From positions 1 through 22,651 of the IMG/VR virus record IMGVR_UViG_3300009408_000033: a stretch of 22,651 nucleotides of DNA; one strand, 5' to 3'. The notes under the pieces are model-generated. The model was given only the letters and a program-made list of their open reading frames with translations, made no database searches and was not told where the DNA came from. Within the stretch, counting starts at the first letter, position 1; each line of letters starts with the position of its first letter. Positions 14,521-19,963 of this stretch are shown one piece after another. A program made the translations under genes and the position numbers. Source of the DNA: a virus.

Positions 14521-14526
14521 ATATCT

Positions 14527-14994
14527 ATGAATCTTTTAATGAATCGACTCGAAAAAGCCATTAAAGAGTGGGAGAAATCTCACGGCAAAAAATTCATCAA
14601 TGCGAAATGTGCTGATGCTTGTGGCGTTAAACGCCAAACTTTTGGAGATTGGAGAAAAGGCAGAACCCAAAAAATATTAGGCGCACCTTTGATAAAAGTA
14701 GCGGATTTTTTTAGTTTAAATCCGCAATGGTTAAGCGATGGATCAGGTGAAAAATACGCTAGAAAGTTATTCCTATCATCAAACAATCAAAACCTACAAC
14801 ATCTCGATGACATGGCGAATCCATCACAAATATTAGACATACTCGACATCATCCAGCAAACCGTTGGCATCTCAGAGTTCTTTAACCACTACAACGAAAA
14901 AGAACAATTAAGGCAAATTAAAATCCTTATCACTGCCCTTAATACGGATTTAAACGAAGAGCAAGCCATTAAGCTCTTCAAATCATCTTTATAA
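14527..14994 (+). CDS. Prophage repressor, short type without peptidase domain (155 aa)
   Basis: N-terminal helix-turn-helix of the XRE/CI type: KFINAKCADACGVKRQTFGD (about 21-40), followed by WRKGRTQKILGAPLIKVADFF and LNPQWLSDGSG, the usual repressor end of the DNA-binding domain. The last 80 residues are helical and acidic (SQILDILDIIQQTVG, LNEEQAIKLFKSSL), probably for dimerisation. No S24/LexA-like Ser-Lys protease domain is present, so RecA-stimulated self-cleavage should not occur. The frame is open to 14098, but that upstream part runs through cro on the other strand and precedes the promoter. The start at 14527 fits the -10; an ATG at 14539 is an alternative. Confidence 0.82.
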   Translation: MNLLMNRLEKAIKEWEKSHGKKFINAKCADACGVKRQTFGDWRKGRTQKILGAPLIKVADFFSLNPQWLSDGSGEKYARKLFLSSNNQNLQHLDDMANPSQILDILDIIQQTVGISEFFNHYNEKEQLRQIKILITALNTDLNEEQAIKLFKSSL

Positions 14995-15017
14995 CTTAAA
15001 CTGCAAATGGAGTATTT

Positions 15018-15356
15018 ATGGACAAGCAGACAATCATCGCCTTACTAAAAGACCAAGGCAACAACATACAGGCAAAAAAAAACAACTTTCAAGCGCAAAG
15101 CTTCATGTCATTCCCGTACAACACACGCACAAAGGGGATTGTAATAGCAATCTTTGCCATCAGTGCATTTACAGCTTCACAGACAATAAACAACAGTTAT
15201 TATTCTAAAAGCGCTCAAATTGAGCCTGCTCTCACTGAAAAGGCTCAATTTATCCCAACTACCTATGCACCCTATCAAATCATTGACAGATCAGAAGATT
15301 GTACGGGGTTAATACAAACGATAGGTGATAAAGTGATTTGTCAGACAGGGATTTAG
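15018..15356 (+). CDS. Small membrane protein in repressor operon (112 aa), candidate lysogenic-conversion gene
   Basis: Not recognised. It has a hydrophilic basic N-terminus of about 39 residues, one membrane segment (GIVIAIFAISAFTASQTI, about 40-57) and a C-terminal part of about 50 residues with two Cys (in EDCTGL and VICQTG), which could form a disulfide if exported; the positive-inside rule favours C-terminus outside. It starts 23 bases after the repressor stop with GGAG five bases before the ATG, so it is probably expressed from the prophage with the repressor. Superinfection exclusion is a reasonable guess for such a gene, nothing more. Confidence 0.65.
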   Translation: MDKQTIIALLKDQGNNIQAKKNNFQAQSFMSFPYNTRTKGIVIAIFAISAFTASQTINNSYYSKSAQIEPALTEKAQFIPTTYAPYQIIDRSEDCTGLIQTIGDKVICQTGI

Positions 15357-15491
15357 TCAAAAAAGTCTTTAGGTAAACCAAAGCGCCTTATAATGTTTGA
15401 TACGTAATGTGCGGTCTTGTTCCACAATGTATCTCTTTGTTACATAGTATAGTAAATAACGGCAATCTCGCCACTCCCTTTAGAGATACGA

Positions 15492-15899
15492 CTAAATTTT
15501 CATCCCTACATTAAAACCGTGCTTTTCTAAAAACCAACCACTCGCAACTTGAATGTCTTTCTCAGATATATCCAGTAAAAAAGGATTACTCAGAAGAAAC
15601 CACTCATTACCAATCAATGTTGGAGCAACATTCAGCGAATCCATAGACATCCATACCAACGTATAAAATTGAAAATCATTATTAGCCTCCATTCTATTTG
15701 ACTCTTCAATCATAAGCTCATGCCTTTCAACAGGCACGCGATTGATATCTATTTCTTTACCATATGTCCGATATAAAGTGATCGCTGCATTCTTATAAAC
15801 AAGCTTTTCATATTCATCACACCCCAAATACATAACTTTCGCATTCATTGCATTCTTAATCGCCATAAGTTTTTTTACTGACTTAAAGACACCAAACAT
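15492..15899 (-). CDS. Unknown immunity-region gene (135 aa), probable moron
   Basis: Not recognised. It is a soluble mixed alpha/beta protein starting MFGVFKSVKKLMAIKNAMNA, with a middle rich in Glu, Asn, Met and aromatic residues and an ending WFLEKHGFNVGMKI. The site AAGGAG lies six bases before the ATG at 15899. It is transcribed alone, opposite to the genes on both sides, between the repressor operon and the second early promoter. This is a common slot for accessory (defence or conversion) genes. The 135 bases at its 3' side (15357-15491) hold only an 8-bp inverted repeat GTATCTCT/AGAGATAC (15429-15436, 15482-15489). Confidence 0.6.
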   Translation of the reverse strand: MFGVFKSVKKLMAIKNAMNAKVMYLGCDEYEKLVYKNAAITLYRTYGKEIDINRVPVERHELMIEESNRMEANNDFQFYTLVWMSMDSLNVAPTLIGNEWFLLSNPFLLDISEKDIQVASGWFLEKHGFNVGMKI

Positions 15900-15962
15900 T
15901 TTTAACTCCTTATAATAATTACCTGATAAATAGAACAATATCACAATACCAATATGTTGTTG

Positions 15963-15991
15963 TTGACATTAAATGTATGCTAATACATACT
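15963..15991 (+). promoter_or_regulatory. Second early promoter (PL-like) with repressor operator
   Basis: Plus strand: TTGACA (15963-15968), 17-base spacer, CATACT (15986-15991), the same hexamers and spacing as the cro promoter. The dyad GTATGCTAATACATAC (15975-15990) matches the cro-promoter operator at 13 of 16 positions and lies at the identical place, 12 bases after the start of the -35. It should be controlled by the same repressor. Transcription would start near 15998, giving a leader of about 32 bases before the first gene. Confidence 0.88.
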
Positions 15992-16029
15992 TTAAGGAAC
16001 ACAACACAAAAAAACTTAGGAGAATCCAC

Positions 16030-16197
16030 ATGAATGGAGCCAACACAACAATGCCAGAGCGGTTTATCACAACGCAAAAACAAGCAAACCATCAAATAGA
16101 TAAACACAGTTTTTTTGAACGCATTAAAACCGCCATCGAAAAACAAATAGAAAACGGCCAAACAACAAAAAAAGTAGCGCTAAACCATGCCAACTAA
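16030..16197 (+). CDS. Small early protein (55 aa)
   Basis: First gene of the plus-strand early operon: AGGAGA six bases before the ATG at 16030. The product is hydrophilic and mostly helical (SFFERIKTAIEKQIENGQTT) with Lys/Gln/Asn in excess and no known family. An in-frame start further upstream (to 15973) would lie within the promoter and is rejected. Its end overlaps the start of the next gene by 11 bases. Confidence 0.65.
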   Translation: MNGANTTMPERFITTQKQANHQIDKHSFFERIKTAIEKQIENGQTTKKVALNHAN

Positions 16198-16573
16198 TAA
16201 CACACTAAACCCCTGCCCTTTTTGCGGCAGCACAGAGCTTACAACCAATTACTGGAGCATGAACGATGGCGAACAAGAGGCCATCGAATGCACCCAATGC
16301 TACGGCTCAAATCTACGCAAAAACTGGAACAATCGTAAAACATTGCCATTAAAAATACCCTGCCTTGCAGAAGTGCCACTTTTTTCACTATGCGCCGGAG
16401 TCGTTACCAAAACAGCTGAAAACAGCGTTCAAATAACCGACAACACCAACCACAAATACAACTACGGCAACATAGATCACCGCTTAAAGATCGATCAAAT
16501 CATAGAAGCCGAGCAAATCATAGGTTTTTGCAAAAAAGGGTCCAACCACATCGAATTACAGGTGGCTCACTAA
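16187..16573 (+). CDS. Zinc-ribbon protein, Lar-like (restriction alleviation family) N-terminus
   Basis: 128 residues. The first 55 have the Lar pattern: NPCPFCGSTELTTNY, then ECTQCYGSNLRKNWNNRK, i.e. CPxCG...CxxC followed by a WNxR end. Lar of Rac prophage relieves type I restriction by modulating the host enzyme. The C-terminal 70 residues form an extra, mainly beta domain not found in short Lar proteins. Anti-restriction function is inferred from family; many Lar-like ribbons have no tested role. Located in the early operon, where anti-restriction genes are useful on infection. Confidence 0.65.
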   Translation: MPTNNTLNPCPFCGSTELTTNYWSMNDGEQEAIECTQCYGSNLRKNWNNRKTLPLKIPCLAEVPLFSLCAGVVTKTAENSVQITDNTNHKYNYGNIDHRLKIDQIIEAEQIIGFCKKGSNHIELQVAH

Positions 16574-16617
16574 TGGATGATTCAAAACACTGGCTGCTCG
16601 ACCCATTTTACCCATAA
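16573..16617 (+). CDS. Possible minipeptide gene (14 aa)
   Basis: ATG at 16573 overlaps the previous stop (TAATG), with AGGTGG seven bases upstream inside the end of the Lar-like gene. It codes MDDSKHWLLDPFYP and then stops. It may be a real short gene, a remnant of a larger one, or just chance. Confidence 0.3.
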   Translation: MDDSKHWLLDPFYP

Positions 16618-16640
16618 ACACAACAAAAAAAGGAAAAACA

Positions 16641-16853
16641 ATGTTAGAACTCACCAGAACCACCGGTAAATCCATCATCATAAATGACAACATAACCGTC
16701 ACCATACTCGAAGTGAACGGCCACCAAGTCAAACTCGGCATAGATGCCCCCAAACACATACCCGTAAACCGCGAAGAAGTACACGAACGTATCCTGCAAG
16801 GCACACCGCCGCCAAAAGGAAACTTCAAAAATTCATCAGCGTATCGTTATTAA
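16641..16853 (+). CDS. csrA: CsrA/RsmA-type RNA-binding regulator, phage-encoded
   Basis: 70 residues, close to the usual 60-65 of CsrA, with the whole pattern: MLELTRTTGKSIII, VTILEVNGHQVKLGIDAPK, and PVNREEVHERI. Arg44, needed for binding GGA motifs in RNA, is present, as are Leu4 and Arg6; Arg7 of E. coli CsrA is Thr here. The C-terminal 20 residues (QGTPPPKGNFKNSS) are longer and different. It is a post-transcriptional regulator that blocks or changes translation of target mRNAs. AGGAAAAAC lies just before the ATG. Its place in an early phage operon suggests it acts on host physiology or phage messages soon after infection. Confidence 0.92.
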   Translation: MLELTRTTGKSIIINDNITVTILEVNGHQVKLGIDAPKHIPVNREEVHERILQGTPPPKGNFKNSSAYRY

Positions 16854-16874
16854 ATTACACACAAAAAGCAAGCA

Positions 16875-17393
16875 ATGAACCTACAACCAAATCAAATAAT
16901 GATCGACCTAGAAACCATGGGTACAAACGCCAATGCCGCCATATTATCCATAGGCGCAGTACGTTTTGGCACAGACAGCATCATAGACGAATATTATCAA
17001 ACCATAGACCTAGAATCCTGCATAGAATGGGGACTAGAAATGGATGCCAGCACCGTAAAATGGTGGCTAAAACAAAGCAAAAAAGCCCAACGTGCATTAG
17101 CCGCAAACACCAAAACGCTCGACGAAGTGCTTAATAGCCTAAGCGCATGGCTTGGCAAAAAAGCCACCGTATGGGGCAACGGCTCAGACTTCGACAACGT
17201 GATACTAGCCAACGCCTATAAAACGATAGAACAAAAACAACCATGGCCTTACTACAACAACCGCTGCTATCGCACGTTAAAAGAATTGCACCCACACATA
17301 AAAATAGAGCGTCAAGGCACGCACCACAACGCACTAGACGATGCCACCACCCAAGCGCAACATCTTATGCAAATTTTAAAAGGAATGAACTAA
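16875..17393 (+). CDS. DEDDh 3'-5' exonuclease (Rv2179c-like/exonuclease VIII-type)
   Basis: 172 residues with the DEDDh set: Asp11 and Glu13 in MIDLETMG, an Asp in WGNGSDFDN (105/107), and His151/Asp156 in HHNALDDA. The family contains phage and host 3'-5' exonucleases acting on RNA or DNA with two metal ions; the form MIDLETMG...ILSIGAV is typical of the Rv2179c-like (PF16473) group. It is in the early operon with ssb, so a recombination or nucleic acid turnover role is likely, but substrate cannot be read from sequence. Confidence 0.85.
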   Translation: MNLQPNQIMIDLETMGTNANAAILSIGAVRFGTDSIIDEYYQTIDLESCIEWGLEMDASTVKWWLKQSKKAQRALAANTKTLDEVLNSLSAWLGKKATVWGNGSDFDNVILANAYKTIEQKQPWPYYNNRCYRTLKELHPHIKIERQGTHHNALDDATTQAQHLMQILKGMN

Positions 17394-17397
17394 CACC

Positions 17398-17805
17398 ATG
17401 TTGTCATTAAAAAGACAAGCCGATTTAACAATAGGCGAAAACTACCTAGAGCGCTGGTATTTAATACCGCGTAACGCCCTTTTTAACATCTATTTACATC
17501 GTTTTAACGGCTCAGACGACGACAGAGCGCTACACGACCATCCATGGTACAGCGTCTCTATGCTACTAAAAGGCGAAATGATAGAGCACCTCATCAGCCA
17601 CAAACGGCACATACCCTTTTTACGCCCCGTGTTTCGCAGCGCCAAACTCGCGCATAGGCTAGAACTCATCAAAGGCCCAGCAACCACCTTATTCATCACC
17701 GGTCCACGCATTCGAGAATGGGGTTTTTTATGCCCCAACCAATGGCGACACTGGACACAATTCACCGACGAAAAAGGCAACAACATAGGCAACGGCTGTG
17801 AATAA
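17398..17805 (+). CDS. Cupin-like phage protein (135 aa)
   Basis: Recognised as a protein type common in phages: YLERWYLIPRNALFNIYLHR, DDDRALHDHPWYSVSMLLKG, KLAHRLELIKGPATTLFITG and WGFLCP. Beta-rich, with His in LHDHPW and AHRLEL placed as in cupin metal sites. No activity is known to me. ATG at 17398, four bases after the exonuclease stop, without a strong ribosome-binding site, so coupling is likely. Confidence 0.75.
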   Translation: MLSLKRQADLTIGENYLERWYLIPRNALFNIYLHRFNGSDDDRALHDHPWYSVSMLLKGEMIEHLISHKRHIPFLRPVFRSAKLAHRLELIKGPATTLFITGPRIREWGFLCPNQWRHWTQFTDEKGNNIGNGCE

Positions 17806-17844
17806 CAGACGAACAACAACACAACCAACAAGAGAACTCAAATA

Positions 17845-18162
17845 ATGTCAAAAGACCTAAATAACTGCTCATTCATCGGACGCTTAGGGCGCGACATAGA
17901 GCTAAAATACACCCCCAGTGGCGAAGCAGTCGCCAACTTTAGCATAGCCTGTGGCGACGACTACAAAGACAAAAACGGCCAAAAAGTAGAGCAAACCAAC
18001 TGGATCAACATAGTCATGTTTAGCAAACGCGCAGAACTCGCCGCGCAATACCTAAAAAAAGGCTCACGCCTATATGTAAGCGGAAAACAAATCACCCGAA
18101 AATGGCAAGACAAAAACAACCAAGACCGCTACACAACCGAAATAGTCGCCAACGAAATGTAA
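17845..18162 (+). CDS. ssb: Single-stranded DNA-binding protein, OB fold only (cut by in-frame TAA)
   Basis: 105 residues that form a complete OB fold: NNCSFIGRLGRDIELKYTPS, GEAVANFSIACGDDYKD, QTNWINIVMFSKRAELAAQY, LKKGSRLYVSGKQITRKW and TTEIVANEM. The frame then hits TAA at 18160-18162, where related SSBs have Gln (EMQMLG). After that codon the same frame continues for 58 more codons as a typical SSB tail. As written, the product lacks the tail and acidic tip used to recruit replication and repair partners, but could still bind ssDNA. It is most easily read as a CAA to TAA mutation; see the tail entry and findings for alternatives. Confidence 0.85.
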   Translation: MSKDLNNCSFIGRLGRDIELKYTPSGEAVANFSIACGDDYKDKNGQKVEQTNWINIVMFSKRAELAAQYLKKGSRLYVSGKQITRKWQDKNNQDRYTTEIVANEM

Positions 18163-18339
18163 ATGCTAGGCAGTGGCAGCAATAGCTCAAGCTCTGGTGC
18201 CGCACACCCTAATGCGCCATCACAACAAAGCAGAAACTTCGACCAACAAGCAGGACGAGCAGACGCAGGCAAAACAGGTGCAGCACCAGCCCAAACACTG
18301 CCGCCCGTAGACGAAGGCCTTGATTACATGCCATTTTGA
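18163..18339 (+). pseudogene. SSB C-terminal tail, same frame after the stop, with own ATG
   Basis: Directly after the TAA is ATG (TAAATG), then 58 codons MLGSGSNSSSSGAAHPNAPS ... DEGLDYMPF and TGA. Gly/Ser/Gln/Ala-rich linker and final PPVDEGLDYMPF are the SSB disordered linker and acidic tip (E. coli ends DDDIPF). There are no frameshifts or other stops, so the decay, if it is decay, is recent. Re-initiation at the ATG could make a free tail peptide; stop read-through could make full-length SSB. Confidence 0.75.
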
Positions 18340-18389
18340 TACGCACCTTTTTGGCTAAAGTGGGACTTAAAATTAAAGAAGAAAAAATT

Positions 18390-18647
18390 ATGATACAGAC
18401 ATTCAAATACGACAAAAAAGAATATTCGGCAATAGCACTGGGTGAAAAGCTAAAAATAAAGCCAGGTTCAATATACAGCCGCTATCGCGTCATAAGAAAA
18501 GAAGGGCTAAACGCAACCAAAATCATCAACGATGAGGTTTATTGGAAAGCAAGAAGAGACGGCAGAAGAAGCAGCATAAAAAAAACAACAGTGATGCCAG
18601 TTTTTATAAAGCCAGTAGATCAATGGCTATATGTTGCGAGAGCGTAG
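18390..18647 (+). CDS. Small HTH-like early protein (85 aa)
   Basis: SAIALGEKLKIKPGSIYSRY followed by RVIRKEGLNATKIIN looks like a helix-turn-helix with the second helix SIYSRYRVIR; the C-terminus is basic (WKARRDGRRSSIKK). It may be a DNA-binding regulator or an excisionase-type protein, but no family is clear. The ATG at 18390 has a weak AAGAAG site; the frame is open back to a TTG at 18336 without a better site. Last part of the early operon before the restriction-modification block. Confidence 0.5.
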   Translation: MIQTFKYDKKEYSAIALGEKLKIKPGSIYSRYRVIRKEGLNATKIINDEVYWKARRDGRRSSIKKTTVMPVFIKPVDQWLYVARA

Positions 18648-18711
18648 CGAACGTCAAACTTAAGCGATTTATTATGTTGAGCTATTATGAATTACCGAAG
18701 AGTTGAAAATT

Positions 18712-18906
18712 ATGATTGATTTAGTAAAAGCCACCGAAAGTAAAAACGCTTTTTATTCAATTTACAAAAGCAACGCTGAATATAAAGACAAGCAATCTGT
18801 GGTTGCTGCGTTATTTAAAAAACTGATAAACAAAGGCACTTTTGATTTTGACTCAAAGCGAAGCAAGCAGGCAATTTATAGATTTAGATCAAAAGTAGAA
18901 ATTTAA
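18712..18906 (+). CDS. Hypothetical small basic protein (64 aa)
   Basis: MIDLVKATESKNAFYSIYKS, then SVVAALFKKLINKGTFDFDS and KRSKQAIYRFRSKVEI. Helical and basic, without known family; perhaps nucleic acid-binding. GAAGAG lies nine bases before the ATG at 18712. It ends three bases before the attC-like structure. Confidence 0.5.
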   Translation: MIDLVKATESKNAFYSIYKSNAEYKDKQSVVAALFKKLINKGTFDFDSKRSKQAIYRFRSKVEI

Positions 18907-18908
18907 GA

Positions 18909-18985
18909 ATATAACGCCAGCTTCATCTGCCAAAAAAGCAGAACGAAGTGGCGCTTTTTTGGTCAGATGCAAGCTTTTGTTAGCT
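18909..18985 (-). repeat. attC-like site (integron cassette recombination site)
   Basis: Read on the minus strand from 18985: R'' AGCTAAC, 5-base spacer, L'' CTTGCATCTG (18973-18964), then an inner stem with CCAAAAAAGC (18962-18953) and GCTTTTTTGG (18939-18930), L' CAGATGAAG (18929-18921), 5-base spacer, R' GTTATAT (18915-18909). L'' and L' pair perfectly apart from one extra base at the fourth position of L'' (18970), which is where attC sites have their extrahelical base. The endonuclease stop TAA lies inside R'', as is usual for cassette genes. 77 bases in total. The same structure could also act as a bidirectional terminator between the two convergent operons. Confidence 0.6.
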
Positions 18986-19963
18986 ATTTTTTGACGTAAA
19001 ATCCATAAAGTAATTTTCTTCATCAATTTTATAAAAATCTACATTTGTCCTTCCATGAGAGGTAAAATTTTCGATTGTTACTAATTTACCATTTGCAACC
19101 CCAAGCCTAAACCTAAAGTATTCACCTATTAAACTGTTATTATGAGGGGTATGAATAGCTTTCCCATTTTCTTGTGCTCTAGTACAAATTAAAATTTTCC
19201 CATCATCCGTATGGATAGTAAAATGCTGTGCTATCGGCGGAAAAAAGTCAGAACTGTATACATCAACTTTTAATGGAATATATGCCTGATTAGGTTCTCG
19301 CCCCTCTCTTTGTCCCCAGTTTAATCCTGACTTCTGAGAAATTTCACCTGACCTATTAATAAATGATATTTTCTTATGCTCTAAACCTTTAGTTGTACTG
19401 TATTCTGCTGTTTCTTCTTCCACAGCATCTTTTGTTGAATTAACAGCCCGATTATCGTTATAGAGAGTAATAACTTCTTCTGCATCTTGATGATTGCAAT
19501 AGATAGATTCATCAATCAAAGATTCATAATAGTCATATGCAGTTACAGGATCACATTCAGTTGCTACCTCTCGTTGCGATTTACCAATAAATGCTTGTTG
19601 AGAATAATTTGCTGAACCCGCAAAGGCAATGACTGGTTTTTTGTTTTGAATCCATGTATATACTTTTGAGTGAACAGGAGGGCGATTTATCAGATAACTA
19701 CAGTTAAAAACACCAGCTAAATCTTTTTCTACCAAAGCCTGAAAGCCACGGTGATTAGTTTTAGATAAACCATCTCTGCATGTCATACCAATAATTAAAT
19801 TGATATTTATATTTGAATTTTGTTCTTTGAGTTTTTCTGCATGGTGAAATACCATTGCAGAAGAGGCGTAGCCAGAAATTATATATAAATCACTAGCTCC
19901 ATTTTTAGCAGGTTTTAAAAGTATCTCTGAAAATAAATTATCAGCAAACAAGGCGTTGCTCAT
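18980..19963 (-). CDS. Type II restriction endonuclease, PLD-type (NgoFVII-like family)
   Basis: 327 residues. The catalytic signature of phospholipase D-type nucleases is in the N-terminal half: His98-x-Lys100 in PPVHSKVYTW, followed by FAGSANYSQQ (about 115-124). The remainder (about 200-327) is a beta-rich domain expected for DNA recognition. This layout and its pairing with a C5-methyltransferase fit the NgoFVII family of type II enzymes, which cut DNA without the usual PD-(D/E)xK fold. GGAG seven bases before the ATG at 19963, inside the methyltransferase gene. The recognition site cannot be read from sequence. The reading frame is intact. Confidence 0.8.
   Translation of the reverse strand: MSNALFADNLFSEILLKPAKNGASDLYIISGYASSAMVFHHAEKLKEQNSNININLIIGMTCRDGLSKTNHRGFQALVEKDLAGVFNCSYLINRPPVHSKVYTWIQNKKPVIAFAGSANYSQQAFIGKSQREVATECDPVTAYDYYESLIDESIYCNHQDAEEVITLYNDNRAVNSTKDAVEEETAEYSTTKGLEHKKISFINRSGEISQKSGLNWGQREGREPNQAYIPLKVDVYSSDFFPPIAQHFTIHTDDGKILICTRAQENGKAIHTPHNNSLIGEYFRFRLGVANGKLVTIENFTSHGRTNVDFYKIDEENYFMDFTSKNS

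Noticed and set aside
14098-14526. Upstream extension of the repressor reading frame to about 298 residues
   Set aside because: The extra part runs antisense through cro and its terminator, and lies before the repressor promoter's -10 (14515-14520); the HTH protein has a natural start at 14527.
15906-15938. Promoter TTGTTC-N17-TTATAA for the gene at 15492-15899
   Set aside because: The predicted start of transcription would fall after the gene's AAGGAG ribosome-binding site, which is inconsistent.
16997-17831. Long minus-strand frames opposite the exonuclease and cupin-like genes
   Set aside because: They are Cys/Ser/Leu-rich shadows of well-recognised plus-strand proteins.
18676-18682. GTTGAGC core-like site on the plus strand, perhaps a second cassette boundary
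   Set aside because: No matching R''/L'' structure lies upstream, and a 7-base degenerate motif is expected by chance.
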